From positions 1-49,326 of the IMG/VR virus record IMGVR_UViG_3300025120_000092: 49,326 nucleotides of DNA, one strand, 5' to 3'. The notes below the pieces were generated by a model. That model was not told the DNA's origin, did not search any database, and saw only the letters and a program-made list of their open reading frames with translations. Positions 43,302 to 49,326 of the stretch are shown here, one piece after another. This DNA is from a virus. Made by a program: the position numbers and the translations under genes. The first letter of the stretch is position 1. Every line of letters begins with the position of its first letter.

Positions 43302-43583
43302 TCAGCCGTTGTCGAGCATGTAGCGGTTACCGAACTTGTCATACCCGTAGGTACGAGTGCCGGGGTGAGTGTCCTGCATGAAGTAGCGGGTGCTACCGTT
43401 GCTGGTCTTCTCAGTGACGCATTCCCAGTTACCGTACTGCTCCATCTCAGCACGAATGTTGCTGATCATGGCGCGGAAGTTACCGACACCGAAACGAGCC
43501 TTAGCTTCGTTCTGGGTGAGTCCCTTACCGGCGGTGAGGAAGTTGATGCACTTTCGCTTCTTGGTGAGTGTGTTGCTAGTCAT
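43302..43583 (-). CDS. small helix-turn-helix-like phage protein
   Basis: 93 residues. MTSNTLTKKRKCINFLTAGK, then GLTQNEAKARFGVGNFRAMI, which has an HTH pattern with SNIRAEMEQYGNWECV. This matches a small family in T4-like cyanophages. Likely DNA binding. Shine-Dalgarno AAGGA. A sigma70 promoter and a leader hairpin precede it, so it may be early. It ends before a strong terminator. Confidence 0.75.
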   Translation of the reverse strand: MTSNTLTKKRKCINFLTAGKGLTQNEAKARFGVGNFRAMISNIRAEMEQYGNWECVTEKTSNGSTRYFMQDTHPGTRTYGYDKFGNRYMLDNG

Positions 43584-43614
43584 AGTATAGAATCCTTAGT
43601 TGGTACTTTTAGTT

Positions 43615-43650
43615 GTCGAGTCTCAAATGCAGTACCGATCATTTCTCGAC
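43615..43650 (-). promoter_or_regulatory. leader hairpin upstream of the HTH gene
   Basis: GTCGAG/CTCGAC outer stem and AAATG/CATTT inner stem with a one-sided GAGA bulge, on the minus transcript, at the start of the leader of the HTH gene. May affect mRNA stability; function inferred. Confidence 0.45.
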
Positions 43651-43662
43651 TCGTATGGTTAT

Positions 43663-43690
43663 ATTGTAACAGGTTTTTTTCTTTTGTCAA
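43663..43690 (-). promoter_or_regulatory. sigma70-type promoter for the HTH gene
   Basis: TTGACA (43690-43685) and TACAAT (43668-43663), spaced 16 bp on the minus strand. Transcription would start near 43656, at the top of the leader hairpin. Confidence 0.85.
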
Positions 43691-43709
43691 GTCTTTTATT
43701 AACTTTTTT

Positions 43710-43883
43710 TCAGGACTTGTATCGGTTGTTCCAAGGACTACCGTGTGAGAGAATCAGCATAGTAGGAACCCAAAGACCGATAAACGTGCCAAGTTCAGAA
43801 TTTGTCTGATAGACATAGATTGAAAGGCAGATGGACAGAAGTCCGACAATAAACAAGATTTTAGAAATTACATTGTGAAACAT
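43710..43883 (-). CDS. small membrane protein (two transmembrane helices)
   Basis: 57 residues from ATG at 43883 (MFHNVISKILFIVGLLSICL), preceded by GGAGA at a usable spacing; a second M lies 6 nt upstream. Two hydrophobic segments (~7-23 and ~32-48) are separated by a short loop, consistent with a small inner-membrane protein. Pattern also seen in T4-like cyanophages. Function unknown. Starts just 3' of tRNA-Lys. Confidence 0.6.
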   Translation of the reverse strand: MFHNVISKILFIVGLLSICLSIYVYQTNSELGTFIGLWVPTMLILSHGSPWNNRYKS

Positions 43884-43911
43884 TTTCATTCTCCAAACAT
43901 TCATAACGAAG

Positions 43912-43984
43912 TACCTCCTGTTGGACTCGAACCAACGACCAATCGGTTAAAAGCCGATTGCTCTACCAACTGAGCTAAGGAGGC
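43912..43984 (-). tRNA. tRNA-Lys (UUU)
   Basis: 73 nt on the minus strand. Acceptor GCCTCCT/AGGAGGT (one G-U), D-arm GCTC...GAGC, anticodon arm TCGGC-TTTTAAC-CGA with UUU, T-arm GTTGG-TTCGAGT-CCAAC. No CCA. Preceded by a 130-nt leader with a strong promoter. Confidence 0.95.
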
Positions 43985-44111
43985 AAGCTTCCGGGATGCG
44001 AATTCCGGTAACGCAGAGGTTTTGATAGATTACCTCAAACTACCTCATTCTGGGGGAGAAGGCGCCCGCTCTTTGTACTATAATAAAATAATTAATATCC
44101 ATCAGTAAGTT

Positions 44112-44140
44112 ATTCTAACATAATTGACAGTCTCTGTCAA
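44112..44140 (-). promoter_or_regulatory. sigma70-type promoter with operator-like palindrome upstream of tRNA-Lys
   Basis: TTGACA (44140-44135) and TAGAAT (44117-44112), 17 bp apart. The -35 lies in a perfect 7-bp palindrome, TTGACAGAGACTGTCAA (44140-44124), an operator-like site. The ~130-nt leader to tRNA-Lys holds no ORF of note. Confidence 0.8.
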
Positions 44141-44146
44141 CCAATT

Positions 44147-44329
44147 TCACTTAAAAACCTTAAGACGGTTTACGACACGACTAGTCTGAATTTCATCACC
44201 ACGCTTGTGCATATTTCTCTGCTTGGTGATGCCTTTACCCCAGCCACGCCGAATTATCGTGTGTCCTTTGATTGCATTACCTTCGCGTTCTGCTTCCAAG
44301 TCGAATTTGTCAAGAACTCTCTTAGCCAT
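44147..44329 (-). CDS. 60-aa basic phage protein
   Basis: 60 residues; basic and Gly-rich (MAKRVLDKFDLEAEREGNAI, then RRGWGKGITKQRNMHKRGDE). Ribosome binding site GGAG at 7-nt distance, within a TTGGAGATATAT segment that directly follows the tRNA-Ile 3' end. Function unknown; possible nucleic acid binding. Confidence 0.55.
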   Translation of the reverse strand: MAKRVLDKFDLEAEREGNAIKGHTIIRRGWGKGITKQRNMHKRGDEIQTSRVVNRLKVFK

Positions 44330-44342
44330 AATATATCTCCAA

Positions 44343-44415
44343 TGAGCCGGGTGGGGCTTGAACCCACGAGTACACCGTTATAAGCGGTGCTGCTAATGCC
44401 ATCCGCGTCCGGCCC
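44343..44415 (-). tRNA. tRNA-Ile (UAU)
   Basis: 73 nt on the minus strand. Acceptor GGGCCGG/CCGGCTC, anticodon arm CACCG-CTTATAA-CGGTG with UAU, T-arm GTGGG-TTCAAGC-CCCAC. No CCA. The D-stem is weak (GCGG/TAGC, one mismatch). UAU would read AUA directly; most bacteria use CAU with lysidine. Unusual isoacceptor. Confidence 0.85.
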
Positions 44416-44424
44416 GTGTCACCA

Positions 44425-44691
44425 TTATATCACATCTGCGGGGAATGTCAACTTTAATTTCTTGTTTGTGACGTGTCCGTTGTCATTTTTGTTGAGGTAG
44501 TTGGACTTTTGCCTATCCTCATCGTGTCCGAGTCTATAGTTCACTTGCTCGATACCACCCATGACCGTATTGAGCTTTTCCTGTGCCTCTACATCAGAAA
44601 AGTGCCAATGCATAAGAGCATTTACCCGTTCAATTGCTTCTTCTTCATCAGTCCCAAGTGGAATATCAATGTGTAGCCTGTATTGGCTCAT
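44425..44691 (-). CDS. conserved phage protein of unknown function
   Basis: 88 residues. MSQYRLHIDIPLGTDEEEAI and ALMHWHFSDVEAQEKLN followed by NYRLGHDEDRQKSNYL. A Ser/Asp-rich C-terminus. Shape 'YRLHI..P......AI....' fits a small conserved T4-like marine phage family. Shine-Dalgarno AAGGT. Coupled to the upstream gene by ATGA overlap. No known function. Confidence 0.6.
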   Translation of the reverse strand: MSQYRLHIDIPLGTDEEEAIERVNALMHWHFSDVEAQEKLNTVMGGIEQVNYRLGHDEDRQKSNYLNKNDNGHVTNKKLKLTFPADVI

Positions 44692-45074
44692 AACAAACCT
44701 TCTTTCCAGAATTCATCTGTAAGTTTATATTCTTTTTCTTCTGCCTCTTGTTCGCCATCACCTTCCCACTCAGAAGTTTCCCACTGGAGGATATGGATCA
44801 TCTCATGCATGATTGTTGCAATAAAGTTACGAAGAGGCTGATCGACAGCGATTTCCATGTCATAGTTTGAGGTGTGCCCTTTGTTTTCTTGGGAACAAGA
44901 ACCCCAACAAGACATATGTTCATACTTTTTTAGGCTAAGCTCGATACTTCTGTGTTCAAATTGATGCAAAGAATGCTTTTCGAGAAACCAACGAATCGCT
45001 TTTTCCGACATTGGTGCCTTCCAAAAGCTCTGGGCATCTCCCCAGTTGTCGGTGTGGTTAATTTTCCATGTCAT
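44688..45074 (-). CDS. HExxH metalloprotease-like protein
   Basis: 128 residues from ATG 45074. H90-E91-M-I-H94 (ATIMHEMIHILQWE) with a downstream acidic stretch that can supply the third zinc ligand. Preceding CWGSCSQENKGHT and WGDAQSFWKA. Resembles small SprT-type phage metallopeptidases, but motif evidence only. Start overlaps the upstream gene; no clear Shine-Dalgarno, so a start elsewhere is possible. Downstream gene is coupled by ATGA. Confidence 0.6.
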   Translation of the reverse strand: MTWKINHTDNWGDAQSFWKAPMSEKAIRWFLEKHSLHQFEHRSIELSLKKYEHMSCWGSCSQENKGHTSNYDMEIAVDQPLRNFIATIMHEMIHILQWETSEWEGDGEQEAEEKEYKLTDEFWKEGLL

Positions 45075-45255
45075 CGTTATCAATTTGTTCACTGCCGCGA
45101 TCATAATTTTCAAAGGGTAACAATTCCCTCAACGAAGTCATTATAGCAGCTAATTCTTTGTAGTCAAGCTTATCTAACAAGTATTTTTCGTAGCCCAACA
45201 CTGCGGATTCTGCTGCGCTTATCAATTCTTCCAAATATTGATCTTCTAACTTCAT
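45058..45255 (-). CDS. 65-aa unknown helical protein
   Basis: 65 residues, acidic, predicted two helices (DQYLEELISAAESAVLGYEK and DYKELAAIMTSLRELL). Overlaps the HExxH gene start by 17 nt. Function unknown. Confidence 0.5.
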   Translation of the reverse strand: MKLEDQYLEELISAAESAVLGYEKYLLDKLDYKELAAIMTSLRELLPFENYDRGSEQIDNDDMEN

Positions 45256-45260
45256 ATGGC

Positions 45261-45545
45261 TTACTCAAATAACGTTGGTGTGAATACTTCCTCTTTATTT
45301 AGGTGATCGATGCAATCTTGAATCGATTCTTTCATGCTTTCTAGTTCCAAAACCGTGTAACCGTGATCACCACCCGGTGCGTTTTTCTCCCAAAAATGAA
45401 AATTTGCAAGGTGTCTTCCTTTTTTATCGAAAAACGCACTCAAATATGGTCTATTTTCGTGAAGTTTTGGGTTTCCGCTATTTATTACGTCATCCACTCC
45501 GAATCTGACCAAATTTTCATTACAAATACTACGACTATTCATCAT
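45261..45545 (-). CDS. 94-aa unknown protein
   Basis: 94 residues from the ATG at 45545, with GGAG 7 nt upstream and overlapping the preceding gene's stop. MMNSRSICNENLVRFGVDDV, later DKKGRHLANFHFWEKNAP and HGYTVLELESMKESIQD. No recognised family. Small conserved-gene cluster of an early/middle type. Confidence 0.5.
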   Translation of the reverse strand: MMNSRSICNENLVRFGVDDVINSGNPKLHENRPYLSAFFDKKGRHLANFHFWEKNAPGGDHGYTVLELESMKESIQDCIDHLNKEEVFTPTLFE

Positions 45546-45807
45546 TATTGTTCTCCAGATCAAAAATAATATCAAAAATGGACTTTTTTCTCTTTGATGC
45601 ACGAAGAATGAACTCGTTCATCTTCTTTAAAATGTGTGGAGGTAGCTGCATTTCTTTTTCATCCATGTGATCACACAGATCAATGCACATATTTGCTAGA
45701 AAATCAGATCTTCGCATCTCATTTTGTAGTTTTTTTCTTGCTTTGGTATTTTTTCTTGACAAAACTGCTATTGCATGGTTGTATCTTGTAAAGTCACTGT
45801 CGCTCAT
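45535..45807 (-). CDS. 90-aa unknown protein
   Basis: 90 residues; mainly helical with basic stretches (SRKNTKARKKLQNEMRRSDF, then CDHMDEKEMQLPPHILKKMN). Overlaps its downstream gene by 11 nt and the upstream one by 14 nt. Function unknown. Confidence 0.5.
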   Translation of the reverse strand: MSDSDFTRYNHAIAVLSRKNTKARKKLQNEMRRSDFLANMCIDLCDHMDEKEMQLPPHILKKMNEFILRASKRKKSIFDIIFDLENNNDE

Positions 45808-45982
45808 ATCTATTTTTCTCCATGTTGTTCATTAATTCAATCATCTTTTCATGAAAACGTCCGGAAAATTCACCATAAAACTCATCGACAGACCAACAGT
45901 CAGACTCTGGTGTGTCGCAGATGTCATAAAAACGAGTCATGAACTCGTATAACAGCTTTTTTTGTTTTGTATTTAATTCCAT
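45794..45982 (-). CDS. 62-aa unknown protein
   Basis: 62 residues from ATG 45982 (MELNTKQKKLLYEFMTRFYD). An earlier TTG start sits inside the -35 of its promoter and was rejected. Helical and acidic. First gene of the operon running to 44147. Function unknown. Confidence 0.55.
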   Translation of the reverse strand: MELNTKQKKLLYEFMTRFYDICDTPESDCWSVDEFYGEFSGRFHEKMIELMNNMEKNRYERQ

Positions 45983-46011
45983 GTTGTAAAAATCCCTGTT
46001 TTTCAAGGGTA

Positions 46012-46039
46012 ATTGTACCATATTTTTATATAAAGTCAA
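46012..46039 (-). promoter_or_regulatory. sigma70-type promoter for the 45982 operon
   Basis: TTGACT (46039-46034) and TACAAT (46017-46012), spaced 16 bp, minus strand. It serves the cluster of small genes 45982 to 44147. Confidence 0.8.
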
Positions 46040-46050
46040 CTCTTATTAAA

Positions 46051-46800
46051 TCAATAACCTTCGTCACCAACACCCAAGTTCCTTCCTCCCGTTAATTTTC
46101 GTTTTACGGGAGGATTTTTCATTGGATTTTTGGATAGGGTTGACGAGTTCTTTGAATTATTTTTCAAATTGATTTTTGCTTCACCAAGAGCAAGAATAAG
46201 TGCGTTTGAAAAGTTGAGTTGTTCTTTCACAGAAGCTTTCTTCTTCTTTTCTTCTGCACGCTTTGCTGCTTCGATGTCTCCAGCACTTGGTTGTGTTGGA
46301 CGACCTGAATTGTGGACATCTTTAGGAACCGGCTTAGTCAACGACTTCATTATTCTGGAAACTCTACTCTCTTCTAAGACTTCTGGTGCTTTTACTTCTG
46401 GTCTTGCATATAGAAGAGTTCTCATTGGTGATCTTTTTGTTTGTTCTTGCATGGTTCCTAGTTTCCTTAGTCTCTGGTTTTCTCCCTGACGTACAGCGGG
46501 AAATAATTTACGAGCAATCTTTTCTATTCTGCCTTTTCTTGCATTTACTTTCTTCTCAATGTGTGCTCTCACACTAAGAGGCAGGTCCGACATACTCTTT
46601 CCTTGAAGGAATCTTGATGCAATCTGCTTCCTTGCTTGTTTTCGTGCTTTTGTTTTCAGAGCACCTTCACTTTTACGGTGTTTTTCTTTTCTTTTTCTTG
46701 AAATCGCCCGCCTCTTCGCAGTCCGCCTAGCAATTAAAGCTCTTTTAAGCCTTTGCTGCGGTGTCATTACTTCATCAAGTTGGGTTTCTCTTTCAGGCAT
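46051..46800 (-). CDS. conserved basic phage protein
   Basis: 249 residues, strongly basic with a long Arg/Lys-rich helical N-terminus (LKRALIARRTAKRRAISRKR, later KKVNARKGRIEKIARKLFPA VR). The C-terminal half is Ser/Pro-rich with LNFSNALILALGEA. The 'RLKRAL...RR.AKRRA' motif is shared by a T4-like cyanophage protein often found next to the following gene. Nucleic-acid binding is likely. Function unknown. No strong Shine-Dalgarno; TAGTG precedes. Confidence 0.6.
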   Translation of the reverse strand: MPERETQLDEVMTPQQRLKRALIARRTAKRRAISRKRKEKHRKSEGALKTKARKQARKQIASRFLQGKSMSDLPLSVRAHIEKKVNARKGRIEKIARKLFPAVRQGENQRLRKLGTMQEQTKRSPMRTLLYARPEVKAPEVLEESRVSRIMKSLTKPVPKDVHNSGRPTQPSAGDIEAAKRAEEKKKKASVKEQLNFSNALILALGEAKINLKNNSKNSSTLSKNPMKNPPVKRKLTGGRNLGVGDEGY

Positions 46801-46816
46801 TACACTATGTATTGTT

Positions 46817-47932
46817 TCAAAGGTTCATGAACGCATCTTTTGCTTCAATTACTTGACGAATCATTAATTTTCTACCACTACTCACCTTTGACGCATCGAT
46901 TCTCAGACGAATGTTGAACAACTTCAACCCACCCTCTGCTTCTACCATTATAGTGGGATTTTTTGTATTTGCAAGGTATGCAGTCATGGGAGTGTCTATC
47001 AATGATTGTTTGAGATCCATACCGGCAGAGCGTTCTGTGACTTTACCCTTACCCACTTTCACCAACACCACATCCTTCTCGTCCCGAGTGAGACCGAATG
47101 AAAGGAAGTTGTACAGAGTCCCACCACGATACTGCTTGTTTGCAAGTTTACGACTCAGATCACTCGCAGCAGCTTGATATACTGCACGAGCTGCATTTTC
47201 ATACTGAATACCAACAGTCTCCAGTATACCCTGTCTACTCTCAAATACAACATCTTTATTAATAGAGGCGATAGCATTCGCAAAGGACTGTCTTTTTGAT
47301 GCAATGTTTACTCCGAGCCGTGAGAATAGATTTTCCATAGGTCCGAAGCCATAACCGACCACTTGTGCAAACTGATCCCCACCAGTTACCTTGAGAGAAA
47401 CCTTACCGACAGATCGGTTGTTTACCATAATAGAAACATCAGTTTTTGTGGTTGTTTGTCCGACAGTACCCTCTGCACTAATGCGAATGACATCATTCTT
47501 GCCGTTTGTGAATGCAGAGAAGATGTTATTAGAGATAGTCTTACGAAGCGGGCCTGACGATGATGATACATCGAAGACGTATGCGATGATCGTATCATAC
47601 AGATCACGAACCTGAGAGTGATCAGATTTTAACAAATATTGTTGAGTATTATTATCGATACCAACTGCGACGGTCACAGTGTCCAGTCCCCCGAATGCAT
47701 CTCTTCTCGTAACAGAAGCACCACCTCGGAGCGCCCTTTTCACTATTCCTCGAATGTTCTGGAAGGATGCTGCGCTAGGACTGATTGAAAAGTCTGGGTT
47801 GTCTCTATCTGAACCTTTGGTTTCAAGGGACGAATACGCTGCGTATACCGCAGCAGCAAAGATTGCCTCTGCTGCATAACCTCTGTTAAACTTCGCTACT
47901 GTGAGTTCCTGAGAACCTCCGACTGTAGTCAT
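46817..47932 (-). CDS. conserved marine-phage protein of unknown function
   Basis: 371 residues. MTTVGGSQELTVAKFNRGYA then AAEAIFAAAVYAAYSS, followed by alternating beta strands (VTVAVGIDNNT, VSIMVNNRSVGKVSLKV) that could form a PD-(D/E)xK or double-psi like core; no catalytic set is certain. 'KFNRG..AEAIF.AA..A' is a family mark in T4-like marine phages. Shine-Dalgarno GGGGAGA. Operon with its neighbours. Confidence 0.65.
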   Translation of the reverse strand: MTTVGGSQELTVAKFNRGYAAEAIFAAAVYAAYSSLETKGSDRDNPDFSISPSAASFQNIRGIVKRALRGGASVTRRDAFGGLDTVTVAVGIDNNTQQYLLKSDHSQVRDLYDTIIAYVFDVSSSSGPLRKTISNNIFSAFTNGKNDVIRISAEGTVGQTTTKTDVSIMVNNRSVGKVSLKVTGGDQFAQVVGYGFGPMENLFSRLGVNIASKRQSFANAIASINKDVVFESRQGILETVGIQYENAARAVYQAAASDLSRKLANKQYRGGTLYNFLSFGLTRDEKDVVLVKVGKGKVTERSAGMDLKQSLIDTPMTAYLANTKNPTIMVEAEGGLKLFNIRLRIDASKVSSGRKLMIRQVIEAKDAFMNL

Positions 47933-47988
47933 ATATTCTATCTCCCCTTTGGCGAACTCAAAGTTATGTATTTAAAATTGAATGCCAA

Positions 47989-48192
47989 TCAGGAAGATTT
48001 GCTGCGGTCTACTTGTACTCTGCGGGCGAGGACTGCTCTTCGTGATGCAATCTTCCTTGCAGTATCCGAGCGTGCCGACTGTACATCTTTTTGTGCTTGC
48101 TTAAGGGTAGAACCCAGTCGGCGATCGCTGAACTTTTCCATGTTGGAATCGTCGTTCTCGTTGTTCTCTAAAAACTTGCTAAAACTCTTCAT
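47989..48192 (-). CDS. 67-aa conserved phage protein
   Basis: 67 residues from ATG 48192, Shine-Dalgarno GGAGA. MKSFSKFLENNENDDSNMEK, then basic RKIASRRAVLARRVQVDRSK. The N-terminal MKSF..FLE motif is shared by several small T4-like phage proteins. Function unknown. First gene of the minus-strand operon next to the divergent intergenic region. Confidence 0.55.
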   Translation of the reverse strand: MKSFSKFLENNENDDSNMEKFSDRRLGSTLKQAQKDVQSARSDTARKIASRRAVLARRVQVDRSKSS

Positions 48193-48235
48193 TGTAATTC
48201 TCCAAGGATAGAGTATGTATGTCATTGTGGGCCCC

Positions 48236-48288
48236 GCTAGGAGTCCCATGCTAGGAGTCCCATAGGGGTCCCATGCTAGGAGTCCCGT
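48236..48288. repeat. tandem array of a 14-bp unit
   Basis: Unit GCTAGGAGTCCCAT at 48236-48249, 48250-48263 and 48275-48288 (last two bases differ), with an 11-bp truncated unit AGGGGTCCCAT between the second and third. Located in the divergent intergenic region. Confidence 0.9.
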
Positions 48289-48371
48289 GGGGGGGTGTGT
48301 TTTGCCGGGGGTATGGAGCTGATTTTTTACCGCCGCATTTCGCTAAGGGTTTTGGGGTGTGGGACCCCTAT
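48262..48371. repeat. 12-bp inverted repeat pair, 86-bp spacer
   Basis: ATAGGGGTCCCA at 48262-48273 is complementary to TGGGACCCCTAT at 48360-48371. Could form a long-range stem or a pair of binding sites. Confidence 0.75.
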
Positions 48372-48465
48372 TGCTCCCTGCACTGTTTGGACAGGACGTT
48401 GATAGGGGTGGATAGTAGGCAGGAAAAAAAACTTATAAAAAACCCATAAAAAGGCACTCAATGGG

Positions 48466-48493
48466 TTGACGGGTGCTGGAGTTCTGGTATAAT
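48466..48493 (+). promoter_or_regulatory. sigma70-type promoter for a leaderless gene
   Basis: TTGACG (48466-48471) and TATAAT (48488-48493), spaced 16 bp. Six bases separate -10 from an ATG at 48500, so transcription is expected to start at or beside the start codon. Confidence 0.85.
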
Positions 48494-48499
48494 ACATGC

Positions 48500-48757
48500 A
48501 TGAACATGACAGACAACAACATCGTTTTCACCCTCTCCGATCCCTCCTGCAACGGATTCACGGATCTCCTCCAGCGTGTAGTGTATCTCTCCGAAGACGA
48601 ATGTTTCGAAGCTGCTGATGAACACAGTCAAGCGTTCCCCGAAGATCCCTACCTCGTCGTCCGTGCTACTCGTGTCCGTGACAACGACTGGGTCGAAGAC
48701 TACGGTTGTGACGGTTCCAACTACCTTGCTGATGTCCAGTACTCGGAGACTCACTGA
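48500..48757 (+). CDS. small acidic early protein, leaderless start
   Basis: 85 residues from ATG 48500 (MNMTDNNIVFTLSDPSCNGF); a second ATG at 48506 is possible. Acidic, mixed alpha/beta with CFEAADEHSQAFPEDPYLVV and DNDWVEDYGCDGSNY. No Shine-Dalgarno. Codons end largely in C, unlike the late genes. First of a plus-strand cluster; the next gene overlaps its stop by 1 nt (TGATG). Function unknown; host-takeover type by position. Confidence 0.7.
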   Translation: MNMTDNNIVFTLSDPSCNGFTDLLQRVVYLSEDECFEAADEHSQAFPEDPYLVVRATRVRDNDWVEDYGCDGSNYLADVQYSETH

Positions 48758-48972
48758 TGAATCTATTCGTTGCACACGCTTACGGTTTCCCCTCATCCGA
48801 ATATGGTTGTCACTTCGTGGTCGCTGCTCCTGAAAAAGATACAGCGTTCCGAATGATCGACGACCATCTCCGTGAGTTCAATACCGATGGACTGGATATC
48901 GAGGTTCCCCGTCATATCGGTGTCGCGGCTGCGGGTGTGAAGTCCGGTATCGTTTCCCAATTCACCACTTGA
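48757..48972 (+). CDS. 71-aa small protein
   Basis: 71 residues, MNLFVAHAYGFPSSEYGCHF, then FRMIDDHLREFNTDGLDIEV and ending GIVSQFTT. Compact alpha/beta pattern. Its ATG overlaps the stop of the preceding gene, so it relies on translational coupling. C-ending codons. Function unknown. Confidence 0.65.
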   Translation: MNLFVAHAYGFPSSEYGCHFVVAAPEKDTAFRMIDDHLREFNTDGLDIEVPRHIGVAAAGVKSGIVSQFTT

Positions 48973-48997
48973 CCACTTCCTCTCTATGGAGTACAAT
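48969..48997 (+). promoter_or_regulatory. sigma70-type promoter for a second leaderless gene
   Basis: TTGACC (48969-48974) and TACAAT (48992-48997), spaced 17 bp. Six bases separate -10 from the ATG at 49004, the same arrangement as the promoter at 48466-48493. The -35 overlaps the upstream gene's stop codon. Confidence 0.8.
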
Positions 48998-49003
48998 ACA
49001 CAC

Positions 49004-49237
49004 ATGAACGAAACCAACTACAACGACGACATTCGTGCAGACGACCTTTTCATTGCTGGTGACGAGATCACCGAATGGGAGAATGCCTGCGACATGATGG
49101 ACCCCGAAGTCGCCTTCGGTGAACTCTGGTCCGACGACATTGAAAGGCTTCCCGAGGACGATGACATCTCATTCGAGTGCGGCCCTCATGTTATGGGCTA
49201 TGACCTCGAACCCCTCGATGAGGAAGACTGCCCATGA
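49004..49237 (+). CDS. small very acidic protein, leaderless start
   Basis: 77 residues from ATG 49004 (MNETNYNDDIRADDLFIAGD). Highly acidic throughout (EITEWENACDMMDPEVAFGE, LPEDDDISFE). The earlier in-frame ATG at 48986 lies upstream of the -10 and was rejected. No Shine-Dalgarno. Acidic small early phage proteins often mimic DNA or inhibit host enzymes, but no specific function can be read. Confidence 0.65.
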   Translation: MNETNYNDDIRADDLFIAGDEITEWENACDMMDPEVAFGELWSDDIERLPEDDDISFECGPHVMGYDLEPLDEEDCP

Positions 49238-49320
49238 TGACACTCTCCATGATTTTCGCTTGGGTCGCCTTTGTTTGTTTCGTCCTTGCGTTCCTAGCAG
49301 GCGCAAGTCCAAACAAATAG
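49234..49320 (+). CDS. 28-aa single-pass membrane peptide
   Basis: MMTLSMIFAWVAFVCFVLAF followed by LAGASPNK. One hydrophobic segment. ATG overlaps the previous stop (ATGA). Small membrane peptide of unknown role. Ends 6 bases before the window edge. Confidence 0.5.
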   Translation: MMTLSMIFAWVAFVCFVLAFLAGASPNK

Positions 49321-49326
49321 GCGGAT

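Larger units (their letters stand above)
48193..48499. other. 307-bp divergent intergenic region with repeats
   Basis: No ORF is supported here. It holds a tandem 14-bp array (48236-48288), a 12-bp inverted repeat with an 86-bp spacer, a G-rich run near 48289-48320, and the promoter of the plus-strand operon at its right end. It separates minus- and plus-strand transcription; it is a candidate control region or replication origin. The minus-strand promoter for the 48192 gene is not clear. Confidence 0.6.

Noticed and set aside
43985-44110. Possible extra tRNA between tRNA-Lys and its promoter (CCGGAATTCGCATCCCGG looks T-arm-like).
   Set aside because: T-stem has two mismatches next to the loop and no matching anticodon arm with a 7-nt loop or acceptor stem was found. 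Treated as tRNA leader.
45983-46039. Longer start (TTG) for the 62-aa gene.
   Set aside because: The TTG is part of the promoter -35 box, upstream of the expected transcription start.
46083-46111. CCTCCCGT/ACGGGAGG stem followed by ATTTTT on the plus strand, a possible terminator.
   Set aside because: It lies inside a minus-strand coding region and there is no plus-strand gene ending there.
48973-49003. Earlier ATG (48986) for the acidic early gene.
   Set aside because: It lies between the -35 and -10 boxes, upstream of the predicted transcription start.

Overview
The window is a 49 kb piece of a T4-like tailed phage (myovirus) genome of the marine or cyanophage-like branch. It carries recognisable T4 baseplate genes (gp25, gp6, gp8, gp48, gp53), a gp4-like head completion nuclease, a gp26-like hub chaperone, gp32 single-strand binding protein, a gp33-like late transcription co-activator, T4-type late promoters (TATAAATA), five tRNAs and several auxiliary metabolic genes. 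There is no integrase and no host core gene.

Layout. Positions 1-23206 are one long minus-strand virion block. Read in transcription order (right to left) it holds gp48, gp53, two hub proteins, gp25, gp6, a gp7-like wedge protein, gp8, another baseplate protein, two fibre-like proteins and three giant cysteine-rich proteins with collagen-like N-termini. From 23243 to 26776 the plus strand encodes gp4, a tail-tube-fold protein, a gp26-like chaperone with a probable -1 frameshift extension, and a repeat-bearing protein with a tape-measure-like motif. Minus-strand gp32 and gp33 follow, then two plus-strand virion proteins (28072-30777). From 30779 to 48192 the minus strand carries tRNAs, nucleotide-metabolism genes (GMP reductase, CMP/dCMP deaminase-like, DUF4406), GDP-mannose 4,6-dehydratase, a beta-helix tailspike carrying a dockerin-like motif, a secreted dockerin-like protein, an invertebrate-type (destabilase) lysozyme, two paralogous fibre genes and many small conserved phage genes. 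A repeat-rich divergent intergenic region (48193-48499) separates this from a plus-strand cluster of small, probably early genes, two of which look leaderless.

Host. This is inference. GACC-type cysteine repeats and dockerin-like pairs with the pattern GD-N-DG-V---DL--LL--WG are typical of planctomycete (especially Phycisphaerae-like) extracellular proteins, and several virion proteins carry such modules. The gene set otherwise resembles cyanophage-type T4 relatives. The five tRNAs all read A/T-ending codons (Pro-UGG, Leu-UAA, Arg-UCU, Lys-UUU, Ile-UAU), and the rightmost early genes use C-ending codons. Both fit a host richer in GC than the late phage genes.

How it works together. Sigma70-like promoters drive gp32, gp33, tRNAs and small genes; late promoters plus gp33 would drive virion genes. 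The strongest candidates for new biology are the frameshift in the gp26-like gene, the leaderless right-end operons, the virion-wide cysteine modules, the collagen/Cys-repeat/Lcl-like giants, the dockerin-like tailspike with its secreted partner, and the destabilase-type lysozyme.
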